Part shown: positions 6,571-13,085 of the stretch, in pieces
Layout: the number at the start of each line of letters is the position of its first letter
Numbering within the stretch: position 1 is the stretch's first letter
From: CAZBZG01 sp964496245
Lineage (GTDB): Bacteria > Planctomycetota > SZUA-567
NCBI GenBank assembly: GCA_964496245.1
Contig: CAZBZG010000117.1
Location: 1 to 13,085, forward strand
DNA length: 13,085 nucleotides
Reading direction: 5' to 3'
The notes under the pieces: generated by a model
What the model saw: the letters and a program-made list of their open reading frames with translations, nothing else
Told to the model about the DNA's origin: nothing
Database searches by the model: none
Translations under genes and position numbers: made by a program

Positions 6571-7566
6571 TCAACGCTTGCGCGCGCTGGCCAGCCAGTG
6601 CGGCATGGGCGGGGCGAGCGGCGTGACCGTGACCTCGCCGAATCCGGCCGCTTCCATCCACCCCCGGAGGTCGGCGTCGGAGAAGACCCAGCCGTGCGCG
6701 GTCGTCAGCGCCATGTTGACCGCGAAGAGCGCGGAGAACTTGGGCGCGGTGCGGCTCGGTTCGGTCATCATGTCCATCACGTAGACCGAACCGCCGGGAC
6801 GGAGCGCGTCGCGAGCCCGCTTCAGGAGATCGGCGATGGCCTCCGGCGACTCCTGGTGGAGCATGCCGAAGAAGAGCACCGCGTCCAGTCCTGAGGGGAA
6901 CGCGGTCGTGTGGTAGTCCCCCGCCAGCGTGGCCACCCGGTCCGCCATGCCCTGGTCTGCGATCAACTCCTTAGCCACGGCTACGACCGCGGGCAAGTCC
7001 AGGACCGTGCACGCGATCTCGGGATGCGCCTGCGCGATCAGCACCGAATAGGTGCCGGGCCCGCCACCCACGTCCAGGAGCTTCCGGCAGCCCGTGAGGT
7101 CGAGCTGGGGCACGACCGCCCGCCCGATGCCGAGCGCGCGGCTGTGCATGGAGAGCACAAAAGTACGCGTGCGTTCAGGGTCTTCGCCCAGATGCAGCGC
7201 AGGCTTCTCCACCGGCTCGCCCGTACGAGCCAGGTCGGCGAGGTTCCCCCAAGCGGCATACACGTCGCGGTTGTACCGGATGGCGTCCACGAGACTCCCG
7301 GGCGCTCCCGGCACCAGGAAGGCGCCCGCGGCATCCGTGTTCGCGTAGGCGCCGTCCTCCTTGCGGAGCAGCCCCACCGCCACGCAGGCGTCGAGCAGGA
7401 GGCGGCCGCCGCGCGCGTCCAGACCGAGCCGCCCGATCAGCGCCTCGGCATCGAGAGCCCCCGCTTCGGCGAGAGCCCCGAAAACGCCCAGTTCGGAGGC
7501 GGTGAAGAGCACGCACGAATCGTAGAACGCGCTGGCCATGTCGATGACGCGTTTCGGATCGGTCAT
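6571..7566 (-). CDS. SAM-dependent O-methyltransferase (Methyltransf_2 type)
   Basis: A 331-residue protein with the two-part build of plant/bacterial O-methyltransferases (PF00891). A helical, winged-helix-like dimerisation domain spans about residues 5-90 (FTASELGVFGALAEAG, then LLDACVAVGLLRKEDGAYANT). The Rossmann catalytic domain has SAM motif I LLDVGGGPGTYS (163-174), the acidic residue after strand 2 (VLDLP, 188-192) and GDYHTTAFP. FFGMLHQ (232-238) has His237 at the usual catalytic-base position. LRPGGSVYVMDMM follows. Such enzymes methylate hydroxyls of small aromatic or polyketide molecules; the substrate cannot be read from sequence. The ATG at 7566 is fixed by GGGAG 6 bases upstream. 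The frame continues further upstream, but only across the end of the preceding gene. It follows the hydrolase-like gene by 25 bases and is probably co-transcribed with it, although their functions look unrelated. Confidence 0.88.
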   Translation of the reverse strand: MTDPKRVIDMASAFYDSCVLFTASELGVFGALAEAGALDAEALIGRLGLDARGGRLLLDACVAVGLLRKEDGAYANTDAAGAFLVPGAPGSLVDAIRYNRDVYAAWGNLADLARTGEPVEKPALHLGEDPERTRTFVLSMHSRALGIGRAVVPQLDLTGCRKLLDVGGGPGTYSVLIAQAHPEIACTVLDLPAVVAVAKELIADQGMADRVATLAGDYHTTAFPSGLDAVLFFGMLHQESPEAIADLLKRARDALRPGGSVYVMDMMTEPSRTAPKFSALFAVNMALTTAHGWVFSDADLRGWMEAAGFGEVTVTPLAPPMPHWLASARKR

Positions 7567-7572
7567 GGTCTT

Positions 7573-7577
7573 CTCCC
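7573..7577 (-). promoter_or_regulatory. Ribosome binding site fixing the methyltransferase start
   Basis: GGGAG on the minus strand, 6 bases before the ATG at 7566. It lies in the 25-base gap after the stop of the upstream gene and rules out the longer open frame to 7740. Confidence 0.6.
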
Positions 7578-7591
7578 GGCCGTCAGCGCCG

Positions 7592-10500
7592 CTACTCCGC
7601 GCGCTGAGGCCCCTCCCGCACCGGCGGCGCAGATCCGCGCGGGATCCCGGGGGTCGATTCCGAGACAGTCGACGAAGCAGCCGTCCCGCTGTGCTCGCTG
7701 CTGTCGGCCGGCTTGATTTTGATGGCCGCGTGCACCACAAAGGGCGGCAGATCGATCGCCAGGCTGCCGTCCTCCTTGGGCATGAGGGGAAACGCCTGCA
7801 CCACTTCCCCGCTCCAGCAGTCCCAGACCTCGACCTGGTAGAGCTGATCGTCCACTGCGTAGTCCGTGCCGGGGATGTTCAGCACGGCAAAGCGGACGCC
7901 TTCGTAACGGGCGCGGCCTTCCGGATCGGCGGGCATCACGTGGAGCTGCCGGTGATCGTAGACATAGGCGTAGAAATTACGGCCGTTGGCCAGAAGCAAC
8001 GCGCTCAGTCGCCATCCCTCGCCTTTGCCGTGGGGGCCGAGGTCGAGAGGCCACCCCTCCTGCTGCCGCGGCTTCCAGGGCTTGCCCTTGCCCTTCTTCT
8101 TCGGACCCGGCCCGCGCCAGATGAGCTGGCCGGTATGGAAGGCGGGACGCGACGTGCCGCTGCCGCTGCGCTTGTCCTCGTCCTGGATGAATCGGCTGAA
8201 GGCCTGGTAGGCCTCGTAGTAGCCTTCGAGCTCGATGAGTTCGTACCACCAGTAGAACGGCACGCCCGCGGTACGACTCATCCAGCTCCACCACAGGCCG
8301 CCGTAGAGGTCTGCTTGCAGATTGGCCAGGGGCGCGGCATAGGCGAAGCCGCCGTACTCGGTCACCATGAAGGGCTTGCGCGCGCGCATCTTGGCGCAAA
8401 ACTCCTCGGTCTTAACGAGCATGTCGACCAGGGTCTGGTGGGGATTGTGGTAGGCGTCGCACGTGGTGTAGTCGATGAAGGGCTGCTCGACCATGTGGCG
8501 GTCGATCACCGTGTAATCGCCCGAGTAGTGGGTGGTGATGATGTGGTCCCCATGGTCGTGCCGTTCGAGGTGCGCGATCATCTCCTGGTGCCACGACCGC
8601 ACCGCCGGCGAGGCGTAGATGTTATGGTGCCGGCCCTTCTTGTGTCCGATCAGGTCCAGCTCGCTCCAGAGCTCCATGCCGTAGATGTGGGTCGACCATC
8701 CGTACCGGGCAGCGATGTACCGGAGCTTGTCGCGGTAGTAGTCCTTGGCGCGGCCGTCCAGGAAGAGCTGCGTGCTGTTGGCCAGGAACCCTCCGTCCCG
8801 CGCGTTCTGCTTGTTGTACGGGGAGCCTTCCCATTCATGATCGTACTGCGGGTGCTGGGCGGCCTTGCCGTGATTGTCGATCACGAGATGCACGTAGAGG
8901 CCGTATTTCTCCGCCAGACGAATCAGGCGGTCGAGCTTCCAGGCGTGCAGGAGATTGTACCGCCCCAGGCCGTGATAGTGCTTCCACTCCCCAGTCCATT
9001 CGAGCCCCACCCACCACGAGCACATCCACACTTCCAGCGCATTCACGCCTGCTTCGGCCATCTGGGGAAAGATCCGCTCGTAGTTGCGTAGCCCATGATC
9101 CGAGGTCACGGTGCGGCGCAGACCGCGGGGGAAGCAGAGCTCGATCAAAGCGCGGTTGCGCCGCTGCCGCCAGCGGTGCTTGGGGCGGTCGATCTTATTC
9201 TGGTGGGCCTCCGGGTGGAGCGTCTCCCACACCTCCCACACGTGCTCCCAGCCCTCATAATCCGAACGCTCGAAGACGCTCGATGTGCGCACCATGCGGT
9301 TGAGCGCTGCGAGGAGCGCCTCCTGGCTGCCCGCCTCAAGAGCTCCGCTCTCGGCCGCCGCGCACACAGCCTCCTGTACGTGTCCGGGCAGCGCCTGCCA
9401 GATGCGGCCGCGCAGGCTCTCGGGCGGCGCATAGGCCGCCCGCGCCAGGTCCTCGCCCAGCTGGCGCGCGTCCGCGATGTCTTCCTGCGCGAAATCGGCG
9501 AAATCCCGGCGGAGGATCTCCCGCACGTGCCGCGGATCCGTGGGCGAGCGGAAGCTGTGCCCCACGGGGAAGAAAAACGCGCCGTTCTCGAATTCGAAGT
9601 AGTGCGGATCGGCCTGCGAGATGCGCACGAACCCGGGCGCGGCGCGCGGCTCGACCGCAAAGGAGCGCCACCCCGTGGTCGTCTCCTCCGCACGGCGGCT
9701 GACCGGCGAGCGGTACTTGACCTGCAGGCGGTACCGGTACGCGCCCGCATGCCGGGGCGTAAAGCGCACCTTGAACACCGCCGGTCCTGCCGCCATGTAG
9801 CGGTCCAGCCCGCGGTCGCCTGCCGCATCCGGACCCCGCCACCGCCGGAAATCCTGGAAGCAGAAGGCAGGCACGCGCAGGGCCTGTTCGCGCCCCTCGC
9901 GCTGCATCTCTGCCATGATGTCGATCTCGCCCGTGTGGAACGGATTGAGCAGAGGCCGGTTGACCTCGAAGGTCAGTTCCAGACGACCGTACTGGGGCAC
10001 CACGTCCCCTGAGGCCTCCAGGTTGACCACGCGCAGGTCGGGGAAGTCGTCGTCGCGTGCGGTCCAGGTCTTGATGCTGTCCAGCGCCAGGGCGCCGGTG
10101 AACGCGTGGTTTCCCTGAAAGGCGAATCCGATGGCCTCCACCCGCGCGAGGAACGCCCGGCTCCAGCGCATCTGGTGTCCGCACGGACGAAACTGCACGC
10201 TGTCGTGGGAGAGGTCCACGCGGATGGTGTTCCACCCGGGGTGCAGAGCCGTGGCCGGCTCCCAGACATCCTCGCCCGTGGGCATGCGCGTTTTGCGGAG
10301 CCCCAGCGCCTCGAACCAGTAGCCGTCCTTGTCCTTGACGAGGAGCCGCGCCTGGATGCGCGTAACCGGCGGCACCCCTTCCGCGGGCACGTACACGTCG
10401 TATTCCAGCCTGTCCAGGATCACGGCCGGCTTGCCCCCGCGCCGCTTCTGTCCGACCAGGCACGCCTTGCGCCACACCTGGGTCACCTGCGGAAAGGCCA

Positions 10501-10711
10501 CGGGCACCACCAGGCTCTCTCCGTGCCGTGCGTCAATGGTTTCGAAGTCGGGCTTTTCATCGGTCCGGCCCGGCCCGAAGAACCAGTCGGATCGGTGGGG
10601 ATCGCTCTCCTTCCCGAAATCGCGGATCTTCGGCTCGTCGCACCGCCCGCACGCCCCCAGGGGGCCCAGGTAGATCGAAGCAACCAGGAGCAGGGATGCC
10701 GCCAGACGCAT
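7592..10711 (-). CDS. Large secreted glycoside-hydrolase-like lipoprotein with DUF5060-type domain
   Basis: About 1039 residues. Residues 1-20 form a signal peptide ending in a lipobox-like LGAC (Cys21). A beta-rich, carbohydrate-binding-like region spans about 55-217, followed by a DUF5060-like beta-sandwich (about 229-357, with NRPLLNPF and VFKVRFTPRHAGAYRYRL). A barrel of GH-A clan type covers about 372-847. It begins FFFPVGHSF, is interrupted by a helical insertion (about 388-537), then resumes with MAEAGVNALEVWM and YGLYVHLVIDNHG. The proposed acid/base is Glu684 (MELWSELD) and the nucleophile Glu785 (MVTEYGG). A Lys/Gly/Pro linker (865-897), a C-terminal beta domain and a disordered tail complete it. 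It probably hydrolyses a polysaccharide outside the cytoplasm; the substrate is unknown. GGAG lies 7 bases before the ATG at 10711. The ATG at 10729 (MKRSAQM extension) is a plausible alternative. Confidence 0.85.
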   Translation of the reverse strand: MRLAASLLLVASIYLGPLGACGRCDEPKIRDFGKESDPHRSDWFFGPGRTDEKPDFETIDARHGESLVVPVAFPQVTQVWRKACLVGQKRRGGKPAVILDRLEYDVYVPAEGVPPVTRIQARLLVKDKDGYWFEALGLRKTRMPTGEDVWEPATALHPGWNTIRVDLSHDSVQFRPCGHQMRWSRAFLARVEAIGFAFQGNHAFTGALALDSIKTWTARDDDFPDLRVVNLEASGDVVPQYGRLELTFEVNRPLLNPFHTGEIDIMAEMQREGREQALRVPAFCFQDFRRWRGPDAAGDRGLDRYMAAGPAVFKVRFTPRHAGAYRYRLQVKYRSPVSRRAEETTTGWRSFAVEPRAAPGFVRISQADPHYFEFENGAFFFPVGHSFRSPTDPRHVREILRRDFADFAQEDIADARQLGEDLARAAYAPPESLRGRIWQALPGHVQEAVCAAAESGALEAGSQEALLAALNRMVRTSSVFERSDYEGWEHVWEVWETLHPEAHQNKIDRPKHRWRQRRNRALIELCFPRGLRRTVTSDHGLRNYERIFPQMAEAGVNALEVWMCSWWVGLEWTGEWKHYHGLGRYNLLHAWKLDRLIRLAEKYGLYVHLVIDNHGKAAQHPQYDHEWEGSPYNKQNARDGGFLANSTQLFLDGRAKDYYRDKLRYIAARYGWSTHIYGMELWSELDLIGHKKGRHHNIYASPAVRSWHQEMIAHLERHDHGDHIITTHYSGDYTVIDRHMVEQPFIDYTTCDAYHNPHQTLVDMLVKTEEFCAKMRARKPFMVTEYGGFAYAAPLANLQADLYGGLWWSWMSRTAGVPFYWWYELIELEGYYEAYQAFSRFIQDEDKRSGSGTSRPAFHTGQLIWRGPGPKKKGKGKPWKPRQQEGWPLDLGPHGKGEGWRLSALLLANGRNFYAYVYDHRQLHVMPADPEGRARYEGVRFAVLNIPGTDYAVDDQLYQVEVWDCWSGEVVQAFPLMPKEDGSLAIDLPPFVVHAAIKIKPADSSEHSGTAASSTVSESTPGIPRGSAPPVREGPQRAE

Positions 10712-10761
10712 CTGCGCACTCCGCTTCATGGGATGCCTGTGAGCGATCGGCGAAAGCGAGG

Positions 10762-10786
10762 GCACCGTCTGTGAACAGCGCGGTGC
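10762..10786. promoter_or_regulatory. Dyad/hairpin in the leader of the hydrolase-like gene
   Basis: GCACCG (10762-10767) and CGGTGC (10781-10786) form a 6-base-pair stem. CTG/CAG inside the loop can pair further, leaving a 4-base loop. It lies in the 100-base gap between two co-directional genes, with no T-run, so it may be a regulator site, an mRNA structure or a processing site. It also covers a GTG at 10765, making that codon an unlikely start. Confidence 0.3.
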
Positions 10787-10811
10787 GTTCGTGCCGCCTC
10801 ACGTCCGCGCG

Positions 10812-12368
10812 CTACCGGCTGGCGCGGTCGGTGGCCAGGCGCTTGACCTGTTTCTGCAGGAGCTTCTCTTTCTCGGTCAGGCTCTTTTTCATGACGATGT
10901 GCGACCCCTTCCGGGTCCATTCCAGGCCCAGCTCCTTGGCGATGCGGCTGATGGCATAGCCCGTGGGCTGGTCCTTGATCTTGAGGGCCACGGGCACCTC
11001 GGGGATCTTTCCCATGGCGAAATCGACCTTGACCTGGCTCAACATTTCGATGTGCGACAGCGCGTGGACCAGCGGGGTATCCGCGAACTCGCAACTCAGG
11101 CGGCGCTTGAGGAAGTTCGCCAGCTGCAGCGCCTCCGGATCCCGCACCGATTCGACCGCCCAAATCTCCAGCACGTACTGCGGCACCCACCGCAGCCGGC
11201 GGCGCAACCGGCCGTAGCACACCACCTCCCGGCCGGGCGAGAGCAGGTCCGTGGCCGCCTGCATGGCTTCGTAAGGGTATCGGCCGATCAGCTCCTTCAG
11301 GTACACATTCCCCGTGGGCCGCTCGGCCAGCAGATTGCCGTGCACCACCCTGGCCGGCGGCAGATAGGCGGCCACGGCGAGTTCAGGGTGCCCTCCGTCG
11401 GCGATCTTGATGGCCCGGACCTTGTCGCTGTTCCACTCCGAAAAGCCCTGGAAGGTTCCTCGTACGGCCACCCACCGGCCGACGAAACGCTCGGTCTCGA
11501 GCCGCAACTGCTCGATGGTGACGGCCCAGGTCTGGCCCCTCAGGTTCTTGGGACGCGTAGTGTAGTGCCAGGAAATGCCGCCGGGGTCCGTCTCCAGCAG
11601 CGATCCCTGCTCGAGCTTCTTCCGCAGCTCGGCCAGATAGGCCAGACGCGTATCCAACAGTTTCTGCTTGACCTGGATGCGCCCCACGTCTCCCTCGGTC
11701 TGCGGCTCGTCGTGCACCGTGCGGTAGAGCGTCTGGCAGTAGCCGAGGATGGCTCGGTGATACCGGCCGCCTGCCAACTCGTCGTTCGCCCGCTCCCAAA
11801 CCTTGAGGCGTTCGTGGCGCAGGCGGTCCTCGGCCCGCTTGAGAGCCTCCCACGCCTTCTCCTGCCGCAACCGATCGGCCAGGTCGAGGTAGTGTTCCAC
11901 GGCCAGCCGGTATTCGCCTTCGCGCATGGCCAGACCGGCAAGCCGGAAATTGGCGTCCAGGTAGTGGGGGCCCGCCACGTCCGCGGCCTCGGTGTAGAGG
12001 TCGAGGGCCTCCCGCATCATCTTCTGCTCTTCGCACCAGCGGGCCAGCCGCATAAGCCCCTGTCCGTCGGTGTCTTCCACCTCCTGCCGACGACGCTTGA
12101 GCTGCGCCTCGCGCGAGATGCCCTCCTCGATCCGGTCGATGTCGGTCCGATAGACTTTCTGCGGACCGAACGACGTCTTGACCTCGATCCAGGCGGTCTC
12201 TTCCCGCACGATCTCTCCGGGAACGCGCGAACCGTCCTTCTTGTGCACCACGACCTTCTTGCCGGCCTGGGCGTCCGGCGCCGACAGCAGAAGCGCCACC
12301 AAGAGGCCGACCGGAAGCAGCCGGCCGCAGCTGCGGATACACGGGGACAGTCGTCGCACCATCGCCAT
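10812..12368 (-). CDS. Secreted TPR protein with C-terminal STN-like (secretin/TonB N-terminal) domain
   Basis: 518 residues. The N-terminus is a signal peptide (LLPVGLLVALLLSAPDAQA, cleavage after Ala35). Residues 37-83 form a small beta module (VVVHKKDGSRVPGEIV, then KVYRTDIDRIEEG) like those that start many PVC-type secreted proteins. Residues about 100-255 are helical with TPR-like pairs (ALDLYTEAADVAGPHYLDA, YRLAVEHYLDLADRL). Residues about 290-405 are beta-rich and OB-like (WVAVRGTFQGFSEW, then REVVCYGRLRRR). Residues about 424-494 resemble an STN domain (LSCEFADTPLVHALSHIEML, VPVALKIKD, IAKELGLEW), the short domain found in secretins and TonB-dependent receptors. GAGGAG is 5 bases before the ATG at 12368. 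It starts 19 bases after the PilP/GspC-like gene, implying one transcript. It is probably a periplasmic envelope protein; its specific function is not recognised. Confidence 0.8.
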   Translation of the reverse strand: MAMVRRLSPCIRSCGRLLPVGLLVALLLSAPDAQAGKKVVVHKKDGSRVPGEIVREETAWIEVKTSFGPQKVYRTDIDRIEEGISREAQLKRRRQEVEDTDGQGLMRLARWCEEQKMMREALDLYTEAADVAGPHYLDANFRLAGLAMREGEYRLAVEHYLDLADRLRQEKAWEALKRAEDRLRHERLKVWERANDELAGGRYHRAILGYCQTLYRTVHDEPQTEGDVGRIQVKQKLLDTRLAYLAELRKKLEQGSLLETDPGGISWHYTTRPKNLRGQTWAVTIEQLRLETERFVGRWVAVRGTFQGFSEWNSDKVRAIKIADGGHPELAVAAYLPPARVVHGNLLAERPTGNVYLKELIGRYPYEAMQAATDLLSPGREVVCYGRLRRRLRWVPQYVLEIWAVESVRDPEALQLANFLKRRLSCEFADTPLVHALSHIEMLSQVKVDFAMGKIPEVPVALKIKDQPTGYAISRIAKELGLEWTRKGSHIVMKKSLTEKEKLLQKQVKRLATDRASR

Positions 12369-12373
12369 TCACG

Positions 12374-12379
12374 CTCCTC
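12374..12379 (-). promoter_or_regulatory. Ribosome binding site of the TPR/STN gene
   Basis: GAGGAG on the minus strand stands 5 bases before the ATG at 12368. It supports that codon rather than the ATG two codons further in, at 12362. Confidence 0.6.
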
Positions 12380-12387
12380 GAGGAAGG

Positions 12388-13085
12388 CTAGAGAACGCCT
12401 TTCAGGTCGTTTAAAAAATCCGGATTCTTCTTCTTGAGGTTTTCCAGCATCTTCTCGAGCTCTCTCGGACTAGGTATCTCCCCTGCGGGCAAATCCTTCA
12501 GCTCCTTCAAGTCCTTCAGATTCTTGAGGTTCTTGAGGTCCTTGAGATTCTTGTGCTTCTTGAGCCACTCGGAGAGATCTCCGTCCCGGTCCGGCTTGGC
12601 CTGTTCGTCATCAAAATCCAGGTCGGGCGCCCGGACCACGTCGTCCCCCAGCAGATCGAACGGGTTCTCCGCCGGTCGCTCCTGCCTGCCGCGCCGATCC
12701 CGCAGCAGGGGCTTCCAGTCCTTGAGGGGATCCTTATCGATCTTGAGCGAGCGGCCGTTCTCGCGCACGAACGTGACCGAGGTGAAGGTGATCCGTTCCA
12801 CGCGCACGTGCTCCTCGCCCGCCCATTCGTCCCCTTCAGCCAGCGTCTGGTAGTCCCCGGGATCCTGGCGCGGGGCCACGATGACCCGCCGGCCGCTCTT
12901 CGAGGTATCCTTGAGGATCCCCATGACGAGCAGCGGAAACGGCTTCTCCTCCGGCTTCTCTTCGGGCTCGGGATCGTCCGGCTTGACCGGCTTGGCCACC
13001 GGTTTTCCCGGCAGCTTGACCTGCTGGCCGGCCGGTTCGGCTTCCGGCCTGGGCCTGGGCTTTGGTTGGGGCTTCGGGGCCGGTT
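12388..13085 (-). CDS. PilP/GspC-like envelope protein with Pro/Lys-rich linker and Leu-Lys repeat tail (5' end outside window)
   Basis: The frame enters from the right edge, so the start is missing; at least 231 residues are present. The visible part opens with a Pro/Lys/Glu-rich linker of about 45 residues (PAPKPQPKPRPRPEAEP), typical of proteins spanning the periplasm. A small beta domain of about 70 residues follows: FPLLVMGILKDTSKSG, RRVIVAP, YQTLAEGDEWAG, VRVERITFTSVTFVRENG and LKID. This order of strands (short 'l-x-G' opening, 'l-x-x-G-d', 'v-x-v-x-x-I' and 'v-x-f-x-x-x-g') resembles the homology region of GspC and PilP, inner-membrane partners of secretins. An acidic stretch, a (LKx) repeat and a final helix complete it. 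A GTG at 12999 is in frame, but coding character continues beyond it. The assignment is by pattern only, and I am not sure of it. Confidence 0.6.
   Translation of the reverse strand, partial: PAPKPQPKPRPRPEAEPAGQQVKLPGKPVAKPVKPDDPEPEEKPEEKPFPLLVMGILKDTSKSGRRVIVAPRQDPGDYQTLAEGDEWAGEEHVRVERITFTSVTFVRENGRSLKIDKDPLKDWKPLLRDRRGRQERPAENPFDLLGDDVVRAPDLDFDDEQAKPDRDGDLSEWLKKHKNLKDLKNLKNLKDLKELKDLPAGEIPSPRELEKMLENLKKKNPDFLNDLKGVL
12493..12564 (-). repeat. Nine-base tandem repeat encoding (Leu-Lys-x)8
   Basis: Eight consecutive 9-base units, on the plus strand variants of TTCTTGAGG and TCCTTCAGG. They encode LKK HKN LKD LKN LKN LKD LKE LKD in frame within the PilP/GspC-like gene. Two adjacent units (12521-12538) are identical, suggesting recent duplication by slippage. 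Leucine at every third residue is not the heptad pattern of a standard coiled coil. Confidence 0.75.

Noticed and set aside
7567..7740. N-terminal extension of the methyltransferase frame to 7740
   Set aside because: It would overlap the end of the upstream gene, encodes an Arg-rich, non-conserved stretch, and a good ribosome binding site sits before the ATG at 7566.
7538..9091. A plus-strand frame of 517 codons opposite the hydrolase-like gene
   Set aside because: It is an antisense shadow; the opposite frame has a signal peptide and catalytic motifs.
10712..10765. Longer start (GTG at 10765) for the hydrolase-like protein
   Set aside because: The GTG lies inside a dyad, has no ribosome binding site, and would bury the signal peptide behind about 18 extra residues.
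10791..12437. A plus-strand frame of 548 codons opposite the TPR/STN gene
   Set aside because: It is an antisense shadow; the opposite strand has a signal peptide, a strong ribosome binding site and domain structure.
12493..12564. Possible CRISPR-like array
   Set aside because: The units are contiguous 9-base repeats without spacers and translate in frame within a gene.

Overview
The window is GC-rich bacterial DNA with clear Shine-Dalgarno sites. It shows a Gram-negative type of envelope: an ExbB/ExbD proton channel, several secreted or lipoprotein precursors, an STN-type secretin/TonB-associated domain and a large secreted glycoside-hydrolase-like lipoprotein. Tetratricopeptide-rich periplasmic proteins, an ExbB with its own signal peptide and DUF5060-type hydrolases are common in the PVC group (Planctomycetota, Verrucomicrobiota, Lentisphaerota, Kiritimatiellota) and related lineages. 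That placement is an inference from gene content. No rRNA, tRNA or taxonomic marker is present to confirm it.

Layout. (1) Positions 1-3000, minus strand: exbB (3000-2272), exbD (2184-1738) and a secreted TPR protein (1757 to the left edge, incomplete). The TPR gene overlaps exbD by 20 bases, so the three look like one operon for a proton-motive-force-driven envelope machine. (2) Positions 3001-3304: a divergent promoter region with a plausible sigma70-type promoter for each strand and a strong inverted repeat between them. (3) Positions 3305-6485, plus strand: a FabF-like ketosynthase with an intact catalytic triad, a DUF58 protein and formyltetrahydrofolate deformylase (purU). These may be co-transcribed but have no obvious shared pathway. 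(4) Positions 6486-6570: a short convergent spacer with a GC hairpin. (5) Positions 6571-13085, minus strand, read from the right edge: a PilP/GspC-like protein (incomplete at its start), a secreted TPR/STN protein, a glycoside-hydrolase-like lipoprotein of about 1040 residues, and a SAM-dependent O-methyltransferase. Spacings of 19, about 100 and 25 bases suggest a run of co-transcribed genes.

How the parts may work together. The two ends are both envelope machinery: an Exb-type energiser with a TPR partner on the left, and a PilP/GspC-like protein plus an STN protein on the right, which hints at a secretin-type secretion or pilus locus beyond the right edge. The hydrolase-like lipoprotein would act outside the cytoplasm on an unknown glycan. 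The middle genes are cytoplasmic enzymes. I see no CRISPR array, insertion sequence, phage gene, toxin-antitoxin pair or obvious defence system. The least ordinary items are the hydrolase (a Ser where an Asn normally precedes the acid/base Glu, and a helical insertion of about 150 residues), the PilP/GspC-like gene with a 9-base tandem repeat next to a TPR/STN fusion, and the orphan ketosynthase/DUF58/purU grouping.
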